Made by a program: the position numbers and the translations under genes. From NCBI GenBank assembly GCA_035276685.1, contig DATELK010000235.1:61543-125542 (forward strand): a DNA stretch of 64,000 nucleotides, in the 5' to 3' direction. Position 1 is the stretch's first letter; every line of letters begins with the position of its first letter. The notes beneath the pieces were generated by a model. It was not told the DNA's origin. It worked only from the letters and a program-made list of their open reading frames with translations, and ran no database searches. Positions 19,701 through 26,947 of this stretch are shown here, one piece after another. The DNA comes from JACVRN01 sp035276685 (lineage in GTDB: Bacteria; Acidobacteriota; Blastocatellia; Pyrinomonadales; Pyrinomonadaceae).

Positions 19701-20004
19701 CTTAATCCTCGCCCGCGAGGTCGGCAACAAGAGAGTGCTTGGCGGTGCCCTGGACGGCTTTGCTGCCCTCGCTACAAAAGAGGGAGAGTGGGAGCGAGCA
19801 GCGCAACTTTGCGGTGCGGCGGAATCCCTGCACGAGGCAATCGGCTACGAGCCTGAGCCTACATACCGCCTCATACGTGACCGCTTTGTCGCAGAGACGC
19901 GAGAGGCCTTAGGCGAAGTGGCTTTCTTACGAATTAAAGCCGCGGGCAGGGTTATGCGCCAGGAGGTTGCCATCGCCCTCGCCTTAGGCAGCTCACGTTG
20001 TTAA
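16759..20004 (+). CDS. Ser/Thr protein kinase fused to NB-ARC/AAA-like ATPase and TPR repeats
   Basis: This 1081-residue protein is translationally coupled to the sigma factor. An N-terminal helical segment (1-75) precedes a complete Hanks-type kinase: GRGGMGEVYRAED near 91, the VALK lysine near 115, LHRDLKPAN near 207, DFGLAK near 226 and SPEQ near 270. A second ATPase follows with Walker A GVGGTGKTRL near 427 and Walker B LLVLDNFEQ near 499, plus LVTSRVPL sensor-like sequence, as in STAND ATPases of the AfsR/LuxR-like class. The last 250 residues are TPR repeats (GNMAYLLADLEAARKLY and similar). No transmembrane segment is evident, so it is probably cytoplasmic. It would integrate a signal through TPR/STAND assembly and phosphorylate partners, perhaps the sigma factor; that target is inferred. 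Confidence 0.92.
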   Translation: MSHERWRQVDKLFEAALELEAEERAAFLDRACAGDDSLRREVEKMLDFDERAESFIEKPVFEAARQIAESMGDTTLPSGEVLADRYRVVRFLGRGGMGEVYRAEDMKLRQTVALKFLPERLSKDEKSLARFYQEVSVARQISHRHVCRVHDIGEAKGRHFISMEYVRGEELAALLKRTRRLEQEKVTDIALQLCEGLSAIHDEGALHRDLKPANIMIDMRGDVRIMDFGLAKLMNKAAPHPAGDEECAKPTQVETGQGMIMGTVAYMSPEQARGLSVDARTDLWSLGVIIYELIAGSLPFTGETNLDALWLILHGEPEPLASFNAEVTEGLERVVAKALRKNKDERYQTAREMALDLKSLTKPHSDVQRDNSQGSAQEASPVEQESVTVHLHNLLSKLSPLVGRKDETAAVLNLLRRADVRLVTLTGVGGTGKTRLAYAVALDLLREFDDGMRFVDLAPINDAELVASTIAQLLDVKESGTRSLYEALKDALRERRMLLVLDNFEQVSGAAPLVKELLSSAPNVKVLVTSRVPLHLSMEHEFDVPPLELPLAEHSTSTEELMRYAAVALFVTRAAAVKPGFTLNDENARAVTEICARLDGLPLAIELAAARVKLLSPHAILNRLESGLKLLTGGPRDLPARQQTMGAAISWSYDLLEADERRLLNRLSVFAGGCRLEDAEQVCGTGATGLRIEVLDGMSSLVDKSLLLQKEQADGETRLRLLEVVREYAQEQLDESGEALEFKRRHADFFLALAEKAEPELVGKQQQAWQNRLDEEHDNLRSALQWLIKQEPERGLRLAGALWRFWFTRGHYTEGRRWLEAALESAPHEASSSRAKALYGAGNMAYLLADLEAARKLYHDCFEVSRESGDRLYVAQALNGLGTVARFQGDFTAARSLYEECLTISRELDDIRLIGIALCNMGGMASEQGNPAAARPLIEEALALDRQANNKGGMTIKLFNLGEATYRAGDFDASRDYYRECLILAREVGNKRVLGGALDGFAALATKEGEWERAAQLCGAAESLHEAIGYEPEPTYRLIRDRFVAETREALGEVAFLRIKAAGRVMRQEVAIALALGSSRC

Positions 20005-20045
20005 ATGTCAGCGTGGGAGCGGGGAAGCCCTAAGGTTTTATTAAT

Positions 20046-20063
20046 CCCGTTACGCTTAACGGG
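20046..20063 (+). terminator. Stem-loop after kinase gene
   Basis: CCCGTTA and TAACGGG pair around a 4-base loop, 42 bases after the kinase stop. There is no U-tract downstream on this strand. Nothing else is evident in 20005-20163. Confidence 0.35.
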
Positions 20064-20163
20064 CCCAGGACGTTAATCTGCCAGCAACAATCATCGAATG
20101 GCCTGTTACGTATGACGACGCATCCGGGCAGCGCCACAGCTTATAGAAATCCTCACACAAGGA

Positions 20164-20199
20164 GTAGACAGTCTACATGCCGGGGTGTAGAATATCTAC
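20164..20199 (+). promoter_or_regulatory. padR promoter with two palindromic operators; leaderless start
   Basis: Two perfect palindromes of the form GTAGA-N3-TCTAC lie at 20164-20176 and 20187-20199. A -35-like TAGACA (20165-20170) and a -10-like TAGAAT (20188-20193) are 17 bases apart, so each palindrome covers one promoter element. The ATG at 20200 lies where transcription should begin and no ribosome binding site is present. This fits PadR autorepression, as known for the family. Confidence 0.7.
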
Positions 20200-20565
20200 A
20201 TGCCTAAAAAAACTCCCTACCAGAACAAAATAGAGCTGCTACAGGGGACGTTGGATTTGCTTGTTCTCCAGACATTGCAGTGGGGGCCCCAGCACGGCTA
20301 CGGCATCAGCCAACTTATTCGAACCAATTCGGGAGAAGTGCTGCAAGTAGATACAGGCTCACTCTATCCTGCGCTTCATCGTCTGGAGCGTCAGAAGTCT
20401 ATACGCTCAGAGTGGAAGATTTCTGAGAACAAGCAGAAGGTCAAGGTTTATCACCTGACTTCAAGCGGCAAAAAGCAGCTGGCAACTGAACGCTCCCGCT
20501 GGGAGCAGCTCTCGGAAGCTATCGCGCGTGCCTTAAATCCGCAAGAGAAGGAGAGCGGGGCATGA
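20200..20565 (+). CDS. PadR-family transcriptional regulator
   Basis: This 121-residue protein has the PadR winged-helix core: ELLQGTLDLLVLQTLQWG, HGYGISQLI, a strand/turn VDTGSLYPALHRLE and YHLTSSGKKQL. Like other short acidobacterial PadRs it lacks a long C-terminal dimerisation domain. Its stop overlaps the start of the permease gene (ATGA), so the two are one operon, and it probably represses its own transcript through the GTAGA palindromes. The inducer is unknown; in the family these regulators usually control export of toxic compounds. Confidence 0.93.
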   Translation: MPKKTPYQNKIELLQGTLDLLVLQTLQWGPQHGYGISQLIRTNSGEVLQVDTGSLYPALHRLERQKSIRSEWKISENKQKVKVYHLTSSGKKQLATERSRWEQLSEAIARALNPQEKESGA

Positions 20566-23207
20566 GATTAAAGCTGTGGTCGAGAAAAGAGCGCGAGGAA
20601 GATTTTGATGAAGAACTGCGCAGCCATTTCCGAATGGCGGTGCAGGATCGTCTTGAGCGTGGTGAAACGCCGGAAGAGGCGGAAGCGGCCGCGCGAAGAG
20701 AGTTCGGCAACGTAGGGCTGGTAAAAGAGGTGACGCGCCGGATGTGGGGCTGGGTTTGGCTTGAACAGTTGCTACAAGACCTCAGGTACGGAATGCGCTC
20801 GTTGCGTCGGGCACCAGGCTTTACGGTAGTTGCTGTGCTGACGCTGGCGCTCGGCATCAGCGCCAACACGGCCATCTTCTCGGTCGTCAATACGGTGTTA
20901 CTGCGCCCGCTGCCCTTTGCGGAGTCTGAGCGGCTGATTACCCCGCTGGGCGAGAAAAATAGTTCCAGTGTGCGCACAGTCGTCTCTTATCCGGATTATT
21001 TAGACTGGCGCGAGCAGACACAGACGCTTGAGCACATTGCGGCTTACAGGCATTCGAGCATGTTGCTGCGGCGTGGCGATGCCGAGCCTGAGTTGATTTA
21101 CGGCGCGAACGTTTCCGCTGACCTGTTTCCGCTGTTGCGTGTCCAGCCCGTACTGGGCAGAGCGTTCACGCGCGCCGAGGATGAGCCTAAGAGTGAGCCC
21201 GTCATTCTTATCAGCTACGGTGTTTGGCAGCGCCGTTTCAACTCAGACCCGAACGTCATCGGCCAGCAACTCCCGCGAGGCGGAGCCGGGCCGGGCGCGA
21301 CTATCATTGGCGTGCTTCCTGAAGGCTTCAAGTTTCCTGTACAGGCTAGCCGGACAGATTTTCTGCGACCGCTTGCGCCCGCGCTCGGCGAGTGGGCCGA
21401 AAGGCGCGGCGCGTATTCTCTGCGTGTCATCGCGCGCCTCAAATCCGGCGTAACGGCGCAGCAGGCCGATAGTGAGATGCGCACCATAGGCGAGCGACTG
21501 GAGCAACAATACCCGGACGAAGGCTTCCGGCTGGGCGGGCGCTTCGTCTCGCTCTATGAAGAGGTCGTCGGCAACGTCCGAACGTCGCTGCTCGTGCTTC
21601 TGGGCGCGGTGTGCCTGGTGCTCTTGATAGCCTGTGCAAACGTTGCCAATCTATTACTCGCACGAGCGACCGCACGCCACAGGGAAGTGGCCATCCGAAC
21701 GGCGCTCGGCGCAAGCCATTGGCGCGTCATACGGCAGTTGTTCACTGAGAGCCTGTTGCTTTCGCTTATGGGTGGCGCTTTGGGACTGCTGCTCGCAGTG
21801 TGGGGCGTTGACCTGCTTGTCGCAAACAGCATGCTCAACATACCCCGGCTCAAAGATGTAAGCCTCGATGGGCGAGTGCTCGCGTTCACGTTTGCCATCT
21901 CTGCGCTGACAGGCATCCTCTTCGGTCTTGCGCCGACGCTACAGTCAAGAAGGATTGATTTGCATGAGGCGCTTAAGGAGGGTGTGCGTAATACTACGGC
22001 CGGCCCGTCACGTAGCCGTGTCAGGGGACTACTGGTCGTCTCTGAAGTGGCGCTCTCGCTCGTTCTTCTGATTGGTGCCGGGCTGCTCATTAAGAGCTTC
22101 GTGCGACTGCGCAGCGTCAATCCCGGCTTTGACCCGGAGCACGTTTTGACAACCGACCTCTCGCTTTCGAAGGTAAAGTACCCGGCCCCGGAGCAGCAGC
22201 AAGCGTTCTTCTCGCAGCTTATTGAGCGGCTGCGCTCCGTGCCGGGCGTAGAGTCAGCCGCCGTCATATATCCTTTACCGTTCGGCGGCACCTCAAGCGG
22301 AAACAGTTTCATCATAGATGGACGCCCCGAGCCTGCTCCGGGCGAGAAGCCTACGGCTAATTACCGCGCAGTCAGTCCCGATTATTTCCAGCTGCTGCGT
22401 ATCCCGCTTATACGCGGGCGAGCGTTTAGTGAACAGGACGGCGGTAAAGCGCCGCCCGTGCTTATCATCAACGAGACCTTCGCGCGCCGCTTCTTTCCCG
22501 GCCAGGATCCGTTGGGCCAGCGCGTCGCAATCGAGCGCGCGAGGGGTGATAAGGCGGTGCAGGACATGCGCGAAATCGTGGGCGTAGTTAAGGACGTGCG
22601 CCACGAAGGGCTGGACGAAGAGGCGGGGCCTGAATTCTACGTGCCTTACATGCAGGCACCCGAGGCTTACATGAATGTCGTGGTGAGAACGGCGGGCGCA
22701 AACTCGGTCGGCATGAGCGCGAGCCTGCGCGAGGCAATCAGAGCAGCGGACAGGGAGCAATACGTCCCGGGCATTCAGCCTATGACTGAATTGCTCGCGG
22801 AATCTATAGCCGACCGCCGCTTCAACGTGCTTCTCACGGGGCTCTTCGCAGGGGTCGCATTGCTGCTGGCGTCGGTCGGCATCTACGGCGTGATGGCTTA
22901 CACCGTCTCCCGGCGCACGCACGAGATTGGCGTTCGCATGGCCCTCGGCGCACGCAAGGGCGATGTGCTGCGTTTGGTATTAAGGCAGGGCTTGCGCTTG
23001 ATTCTATTTGGAGTGGCGTTAGGCGTGGCGGCGGCGCTCCTGCTCACGCGACTGCTCGCAGGGATGCTGTACGATGTCGCGCCCACAGACCCCATGACGT
23101 TTACCGCTGTGGCATTACTGTTAACCTTCGTTGCGCTCGTCGCCTGCTACGTTCCGGCGCGACGGGCGACGAAAGTTGACCCGCTGATTGCGCTGAGATA
23201 CGAATAA
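20562..23207 (+). CDS. ADOP-family ABC transporter permease (FtsX/MacB-like)
   Basis: The 881 residues begin with a soluble permease prefix domain (about 1-75; DFDEELRSHFRMAVQDRL and EAEAAARREFGN). Two FtsX modules follow, each a MacB-like periplasmic domain with transmembrane helices. The first starts at FTVVAVLTLALGISANTAIF and the C-terminal module contains GVMAYTVSRRTHEIGVRMALGA and ends DPLIALRYE. This duplicated layout defines the acidobacterial duplicated orphan permeases. No ATP-binding subunit is encoded nearby. It overlaps padR by four bases, so expression is coupled to the regulator. The substrate cannot be told from sequence. Confidence 0.92.
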   Translation: MRLKLWSRKEREEDFDEELRSHFRMAVQDRLERGETPEEAEAAARREFGNVGLVKEVTRRMWGWVWLEQLLQDLRYGMRSLRRAPGFTVVAVLTLALGISANTAIFSVVNTVLLRPLPFAESERLITPLGEKNSSSVRTVVSYPDYLDWREQTQTLEHIAAYRHSSMLLRRGDAEPELIYGANVSADLFPLLRVQPVLGRAFTRAEDEPKSEPVILISYGVWQRRFNSDPNVIGQQLPRGGAGPGATIIGVLPEGFKFPVQASRTDFLRPLAPALGEWAERRGAYSLRVIARLKSGVTAQQADSEMRTIGERLEQQYPDEGFRLGGRFVSLYEEVVGNVRTSLLVLLGAVCLVLLIACANVANLLLARATARHREVAIRTALGASHWRVIRQLFTESLLLSLMGGALGLLLAVWGVDLLVANSMLNIPRLKDVSLDGRVLAFTFAISALTGILFGLAPTLQSRRIDLHEALKEGVRNTTAGPSRSRVRGLLVVSEVALSLVLLIGAGLLIKSFVRLRSVNPGFDPEHVLTTDLSLSKVKYPAPEQQQAFFSQLIERLRSVPGVESAAVIYPLPFGGTSSGNSFIIDGRPEPAPGEKPTANYRAVSPDYFQLLRIPLIRGRAFSEQDGGKAPPVLIINETFARRFFPGQDPLGQRVAIERARGDKAVQDMREIVGVVKDVRHEGLDEEAGPEFYVPYMQAPEAYMNVVVRTAGANSVGMSASLREAIRAADREQYVPGIQPMTELLAESIADRRFNVLLTGLFAGVALLLASVGIYGVMAYTVSRRTHEIGVRMALGARKGDVLRLVLRQGLRLILFGVALGVAAALLLTRLLAGMLYDVAPTDPMTFTAVALLLTFVALVACYVPARRATKVDPLIALRYE

Positions 23208-23268
23208 CAATAGCGCCGAAAATAATCTTTTTAACAAAACCATTCATCATGTTAGGCTGTAATAAGCG

Positions 23269-24453
23269 ATGATGAACGGAATAAATCGACGCAACTTTCT
23301 TCGCGGCGCACTTGCCGCCGGAGCGCTTCTGACCGTTGCCCGGTCAAACGCACTTGCCGGTTACGAGGCTGAACGCCGCTTCGCTCCTGTCAGGGTCGCG
23401 CGCAATCGAATTATTCGTGAGATAGTCGGCCTCAGGCCCTATCGCGCCGAAGGATTTGTAGTTAACGCGGAGCGCGTGGGCAATAAACTTCTGATACATA
23501 ACTACGGGCACGGCGGAGCCGGTATAACACTCTCTTGGGGCACGGCATCACTGGCGGCGGATTTAGCTAGAGACTTTTTGGCAGTGCAGCCGTCGCGTGT
23601 ACAGCGCCGTTCCAGGGCTGCGACGCAAAGACGTTTTGCTGTGCTGGGCTGCGGCGTCAACGGCCTCGCAACTGCCTGCCTGCTGCAACGCCGTTTTCAG
23701 GACGGGCCGGGCACTGTTACCATCTACTCCAAAGACCTGCCGCCCGAAACCACCTCCAACATCGCGGGAGGCTTCTGGTCTCCCACATCGGTCTATGACT
23801 CCCAGGCGGCATCCCCCGGTTTTAGGGAACAGTTTCGTCTCGCGTGCCGAATTTCCAACCGGGCCTTTCAGCTGCTCGTAGGCCCGGAGTACGGCGTGCG
23901 ATGGATTGATACTTTCGAGTTGTACCGCAACGAAGCATCGCTTGCGCGCCAGCTGCCTGGGGGCGACGACCTCTATCCTCAGCAGCAAATTTATAGAGAC
24001 CCGGAGCATTACTTCGGCTTCCCTTACGTGCGCCAGTACAGCACCATGCTCATAGAGCCTCCGGTTTATCTCAATGCGCTCCTGCGTGATTTTTACACGG
24101 CTGGCGGGAGGCTGGTGGTCAGGGAATTTCGTAATCGTGAAGAGGTAATGCGCCTGCCCGAGACGGTCATCTTCAACTGCACGGGCCTTGGGGCACGCAC
24201 GCTTTTTGATGACCAGAAACTTGGGCCGGTGCGCGGCCAACTGGAAGTGCTGCTGCCGCAACCCGAGATTGACTACTGTTATTTGGGCAGCGGCTACATG
24301 TTCCCGCGCCGCGACGGAATAATCCTGGGCGGCACCTTTGACCGCGATGACTGGTCGCTCTCGCCAAGACCGGAACAGACCACCGAAATCATAGAAGAGC
24401 ACGGGGAGGTAATGAAGGGACTCAAGAGCGGCCTGAACGCTAAAGATAATTAA
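23269..24453 (+). CDS. Tat-exported, circularly permuted D-amino-acid oxidase-like flavoprotein
   Basis: The 394 residues begin with a Tat-like signal (RRNFLRG then a hydrophobic stretch, residues 7-28). Residues 49-99 contain IVGLRPYRAEGFVV and LIHNYGHGGAGITLSWG, which in D-amino-acid oxidases form the C-terminal FAD/substrate motif. The N-terminal Rossmann motif of normal DAAO (FAVLGCGVNGLATA) comes only at 123-136. It is followed by NIAGGFWSPTSVYD, VIFNCTGLGARTL, GPVRGQ and ILGGTFDRDDW in the usual order. The protein therefore carries all DAAO landmarks in permuted order. It probably oxidises a D-amino acid or related amine outside the cytoplasm, but the substrate is unknown. The permease gene follows 35 bases downstream and may share its transcript. 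Confidence 0.82.
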   Translation: MMNGINRRNFLRGALAAGALLTVARSNALAGYEAERRFAPVRVARNRIIREIVGLRPYRAEGFVVNAERVGNKLLIHNYGHGGAGITLSWGTASLAADLARDFLAVQPSRVQRRSRAATQRRFAVLGCGVNGLATACLLQRRFQDGPGTVTIYSKDLPPETTSNIAGGFWSPTSVYDSQAASPGFREQFRLACRISNRAFQLLVGPEYGVRWIDTFELYRNEASLARQLPGGDDLYPQQQIYRDPEHYFGFPYVRQYSTMLIEPPVYLNALLRDFYTAGGRLVVREFRNREEVMRLPETVIFNCTGLGARTLFDDQKLGPVRGQLEVLLPQPEIDYCYLGSGYMFPRRDGIILGGTFDRDDWSLSPRPEQTTEIIEEHGEVMKGLKSGLNAKDN

Positions 24454-24488
24454 ATCGGCAGCATCAATCAGCGAAGGAGGACAGTCGT

Positions 24489-26930
24489 ATGATGTGGGGA
24501 TTCAGGTCATGGGAGATTTTATGGCAAGACCTGCGCTTCGGCGCGCGAATGCTCCTCAAAAAGCCCGGGTTCACTTTAGCGGCAGTCCTCACGCTCGCAC
24601 TCGGAATAGGCGCGAACACTTCAATCTTCAGCATAGTTAACTCCGTGCTGCTGCGCCCGCTTCCCTTTGAAGACCCAGACCGGATAGTGATGGTCTGGAT
24701 GGATAACCGCAAACTCAAAATAGACCAGGACATTCACTCCTACGCTAATTACGCGGACTACCGGGCCCAGAATCAGGTCTTTTCAGAGATGACGGCCATT
24801 TCCCAGCGCAGCTTTAACCTGACTGGCGAGGGAGAGCCCGAGCGCGTCATGGGGGCGGCCGCCACCGCCAGCTTCTTCTCTGTGATGCGAGTCACGCCGG
24901 TTGTGGGGCGTGCCTTCACACCGGATGAAGATCAGAGCGGGCGCGGCCAGGTGGCCATACTAAGCTACGGCCTGTGGCAGCGACGCTTCGGCGGCGACCC
25001 GCAGATTGTAGGAAAACCTATCTCGCTCAACGGCATCAATCGAACTGTGATTGGCGTCATGCCCGCCGGTTTCACTTTCCCGGGAAAGGAGACGCACATC
25101 TGGGTTCCTCTGGCACCTGACCCGCAGCTCATGAGCAACAGGTCAGGCTTCTGGCTGACCGTGGTCGGGCGTCTCAAGCCCGGCGTCTCCTTAGAGCAGG
25201 CGCGAGCCGAGATGAGCGTGATAGCCAAGCGCCTTGAGACCCAGTACCCGGACATAAACGAGAGCTACGGCGTCAACCTGGTTCCTCTACACGAGCAGGT
25301 GGTAGGTACTATCCGGCCCGCGCTGCTGCTCCTGCTCGGAGCGGTCGGCCTGGTGCTTCTTATTGCCTGTGCTAACGTCGCCAACCTCCTGCTGGTGCGC
25401 GCAGCGGCGCGTGAGCGTGAAATCGCGATTCGTGCGGCTCACGGCGCAGGCCGCAGCCGTATCATTCGTCAACTGCTCACGGAGAGCTTTCTGCTGGCTC
25501 TACTCGGCGGGGGCTTGGGCGTGTTAGTGGCCGTGTGGGGCCTCGGAGCGCTGAAATCTTTCAGCCCGAGCGACCTTCCCAGGCTCGACCAGGTCGCCAT
25601 TGATAAGCGCGTCCTCATCTTTACGCTGGCCGTTTCATGTCTGACCGCGCTCGTCTTCGGGCTGGTCCCGGCGCTACAGGCTTCTAAGCCGAACATGAAC
25701 GAGATACTGAAAGAAGGCGGCAGGGGCGGCTCGGCGGGCGTGCGCGCCGCACGTGCGCGACATCTCCTTGTCATATCGGAAATCGCGCTGTCGCTGGTGC
25801 TGCTGATAGGGGCCGGTTTGCTGATAAAGAGTTTCGGTCGGCTACAGGAATTCAACTGGGGCTTTAACCATGACCATCTGCTGACGGCCCGCCTACAACT
25901 CCCGGGCTCGAAATATGGGGACGAGAAGCAGATTCGAAACTTTTACGAGCAGCTTCTACAGCGTCTCAACGCTATGCCGGGAGTTCAGTCGGCCGGTGCC
26001 GTATCGAGCATCTTCCTTAGTAAGACTCCGAACTCGACGAACTTCAGCATAGAGGGTCAGCCTGAGAAGACCGGCGCGGAATCTATAGAGGTGCCTTTCG
26101 ATTCAATCAGCCCTAACTACTTCGAGGTGATGGGCACGCCCGTCGTGAAGGGGCGTCCCTTTAATGACCGCGATGTCGAAGGCTCGCCACTCGTCGCCAT
26201 TATTAACGAGACTTTTGCCCGGGAGTTCCTGCGCGGAGAAGAACCTCTGGGCAAAAGGTTCAAGTACGATAATCTCGATAGCGATGCCCCCTGGTTCACA
26301 ATCGTCGGCGTCGTAGCGGATACACGGCGCACGGGCTTCGACTCCGAGGTGAGGGCTGAAACGTACGTTCCTCAAGCGCAAGTGCCGACTTCGGGGATGA
26401 CCCTCGTCATTCGCACTAAAGCAGACCCGGCGGGGCTCACCGCCTCCTTACGCAACGAGGTCTTGTCAGTGGACAAAGATCAGCCCGTCTACGACATCAG
26501 GACAATGGATCAGCTACTTGTCGAGAAGATTGCGCAGCGCCGATTCAGCGCACTCCTGCTGGGACTCTTCGCGCTCCTTGCGCTCGTGCTCGCGGCGGTG
26601 GGCATCTACGGAGTGATGGCTTATTCAGTCGCGCAGCGCACGCACGAGATAGGCATACGCATGGCCCTGGGCGCGCAGAAAAGCGATTTACTCGGGATGA
26701 TTGTGAGGCAGGGGATGATGCTGACGGCTGTAGGCATAGGCCTCGGACTAGTCGTAGCTTTTGCTCTCACACGCGTTATGTCTGGGATGCTTTATGAAGT
26801 GAGCGCCACCGATATGCAGACGTTCATTATTATCCCGCTTATACTTGCCGGGGTGGCGCTGTTGGCCAACTACATCCCGGCGCGTCAGGCGGCTAAAGTA
26901 GACCCGATGGTCGCGCTCAGATACGAGTAG
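24489..26930 (+). CDS. ADOP-family ABC transporter permease (FtsX/MacB-like)
   Basis: This 813-residue permease has a strong AAGGAGG at 24474-24480. Unlike the 20562 permease it has no soluble prefix domain and starts almost directly with LWQDLRFGARMLLKKPGF. Both FtsX modules are present: FTLAAVLTLALGIGANTSIF at the first and GVMAYSVAQRTHEIGIRMALGA near the end, closing with DPMVALRYE. Periplasmic MacB-like domains lie between. It follows the oxidase gene closely, which is the only hint to function; no ATPase gene is nearby. Confidence 0.92.
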   Translation: MMWGFRSWEILWQDLRFGARMLLKKPGFTLAAVLTLALGIGANTSIFSIVNSVLLRPLPFEDPDRIVMVWMDNRKLKIDQDIHSYANYADYRAQNQVFSEMTAISQRSFNLTGEGEPERVMGAAATASFFSVMRVTPVVGRAFTPDEDQSGRGQVAILSYGLWQRRFGGDPQIVGKPISLNGINRTVIGVMPAGFTFPGKETHIWVPLAPDPQLMSNRSGFWLTVVGRLKPGVSLEQARAEMSVIAKRLETQYPDINESYGVNLVPLHEQVVGTIRPALLLLLGAVGLVLLIACANVANLLLVRAAAREREIAIRAAHGAGRSRIIRQLLTESFLLALLGGGLGVLVAVWGLGALKSFSPSDLPRLDQVAIDKRVLIFTLAVSCLTALVFGLVPALQASKPNMNEILKEGGRGGSAGVRAARARHLLVISEIALSLVLLIGAGLLIKSFGRLQEFNWGFNHDHLLTARLQLPGSKYGDEKQIRNFYEQLLQRLNAMPGVQSAGAVSSIFLSKTPNSTNFSIEGQPEKTGAESIEVPFDSISPNYFEVMGTPVVKGRPFNDRDVEGSPLVAIINETFAREFLRGEEPLGKRFKYDNLDSDAPWFTIVGVVADTRRTGFDSEVRAETYVPQAQVPTSGMTLVIRTKADPAGLTASLRNEVLSVDKDQPVYDIRTMDQLLVEKIAQRRFSALLLGLFALLALVLAAVGIYGVMAYSVAQRTHEIGIRMALGAQKSDLLGMIVRQGMMLTAVGIGLGLVVAFALTRVMSGMLYEVSATDMQTFIIIPLILAGVALLANYIPARQAAKVDPMVALRYE

Positions 26931-26947
26931 AAGGTCAAAAGTAATTC

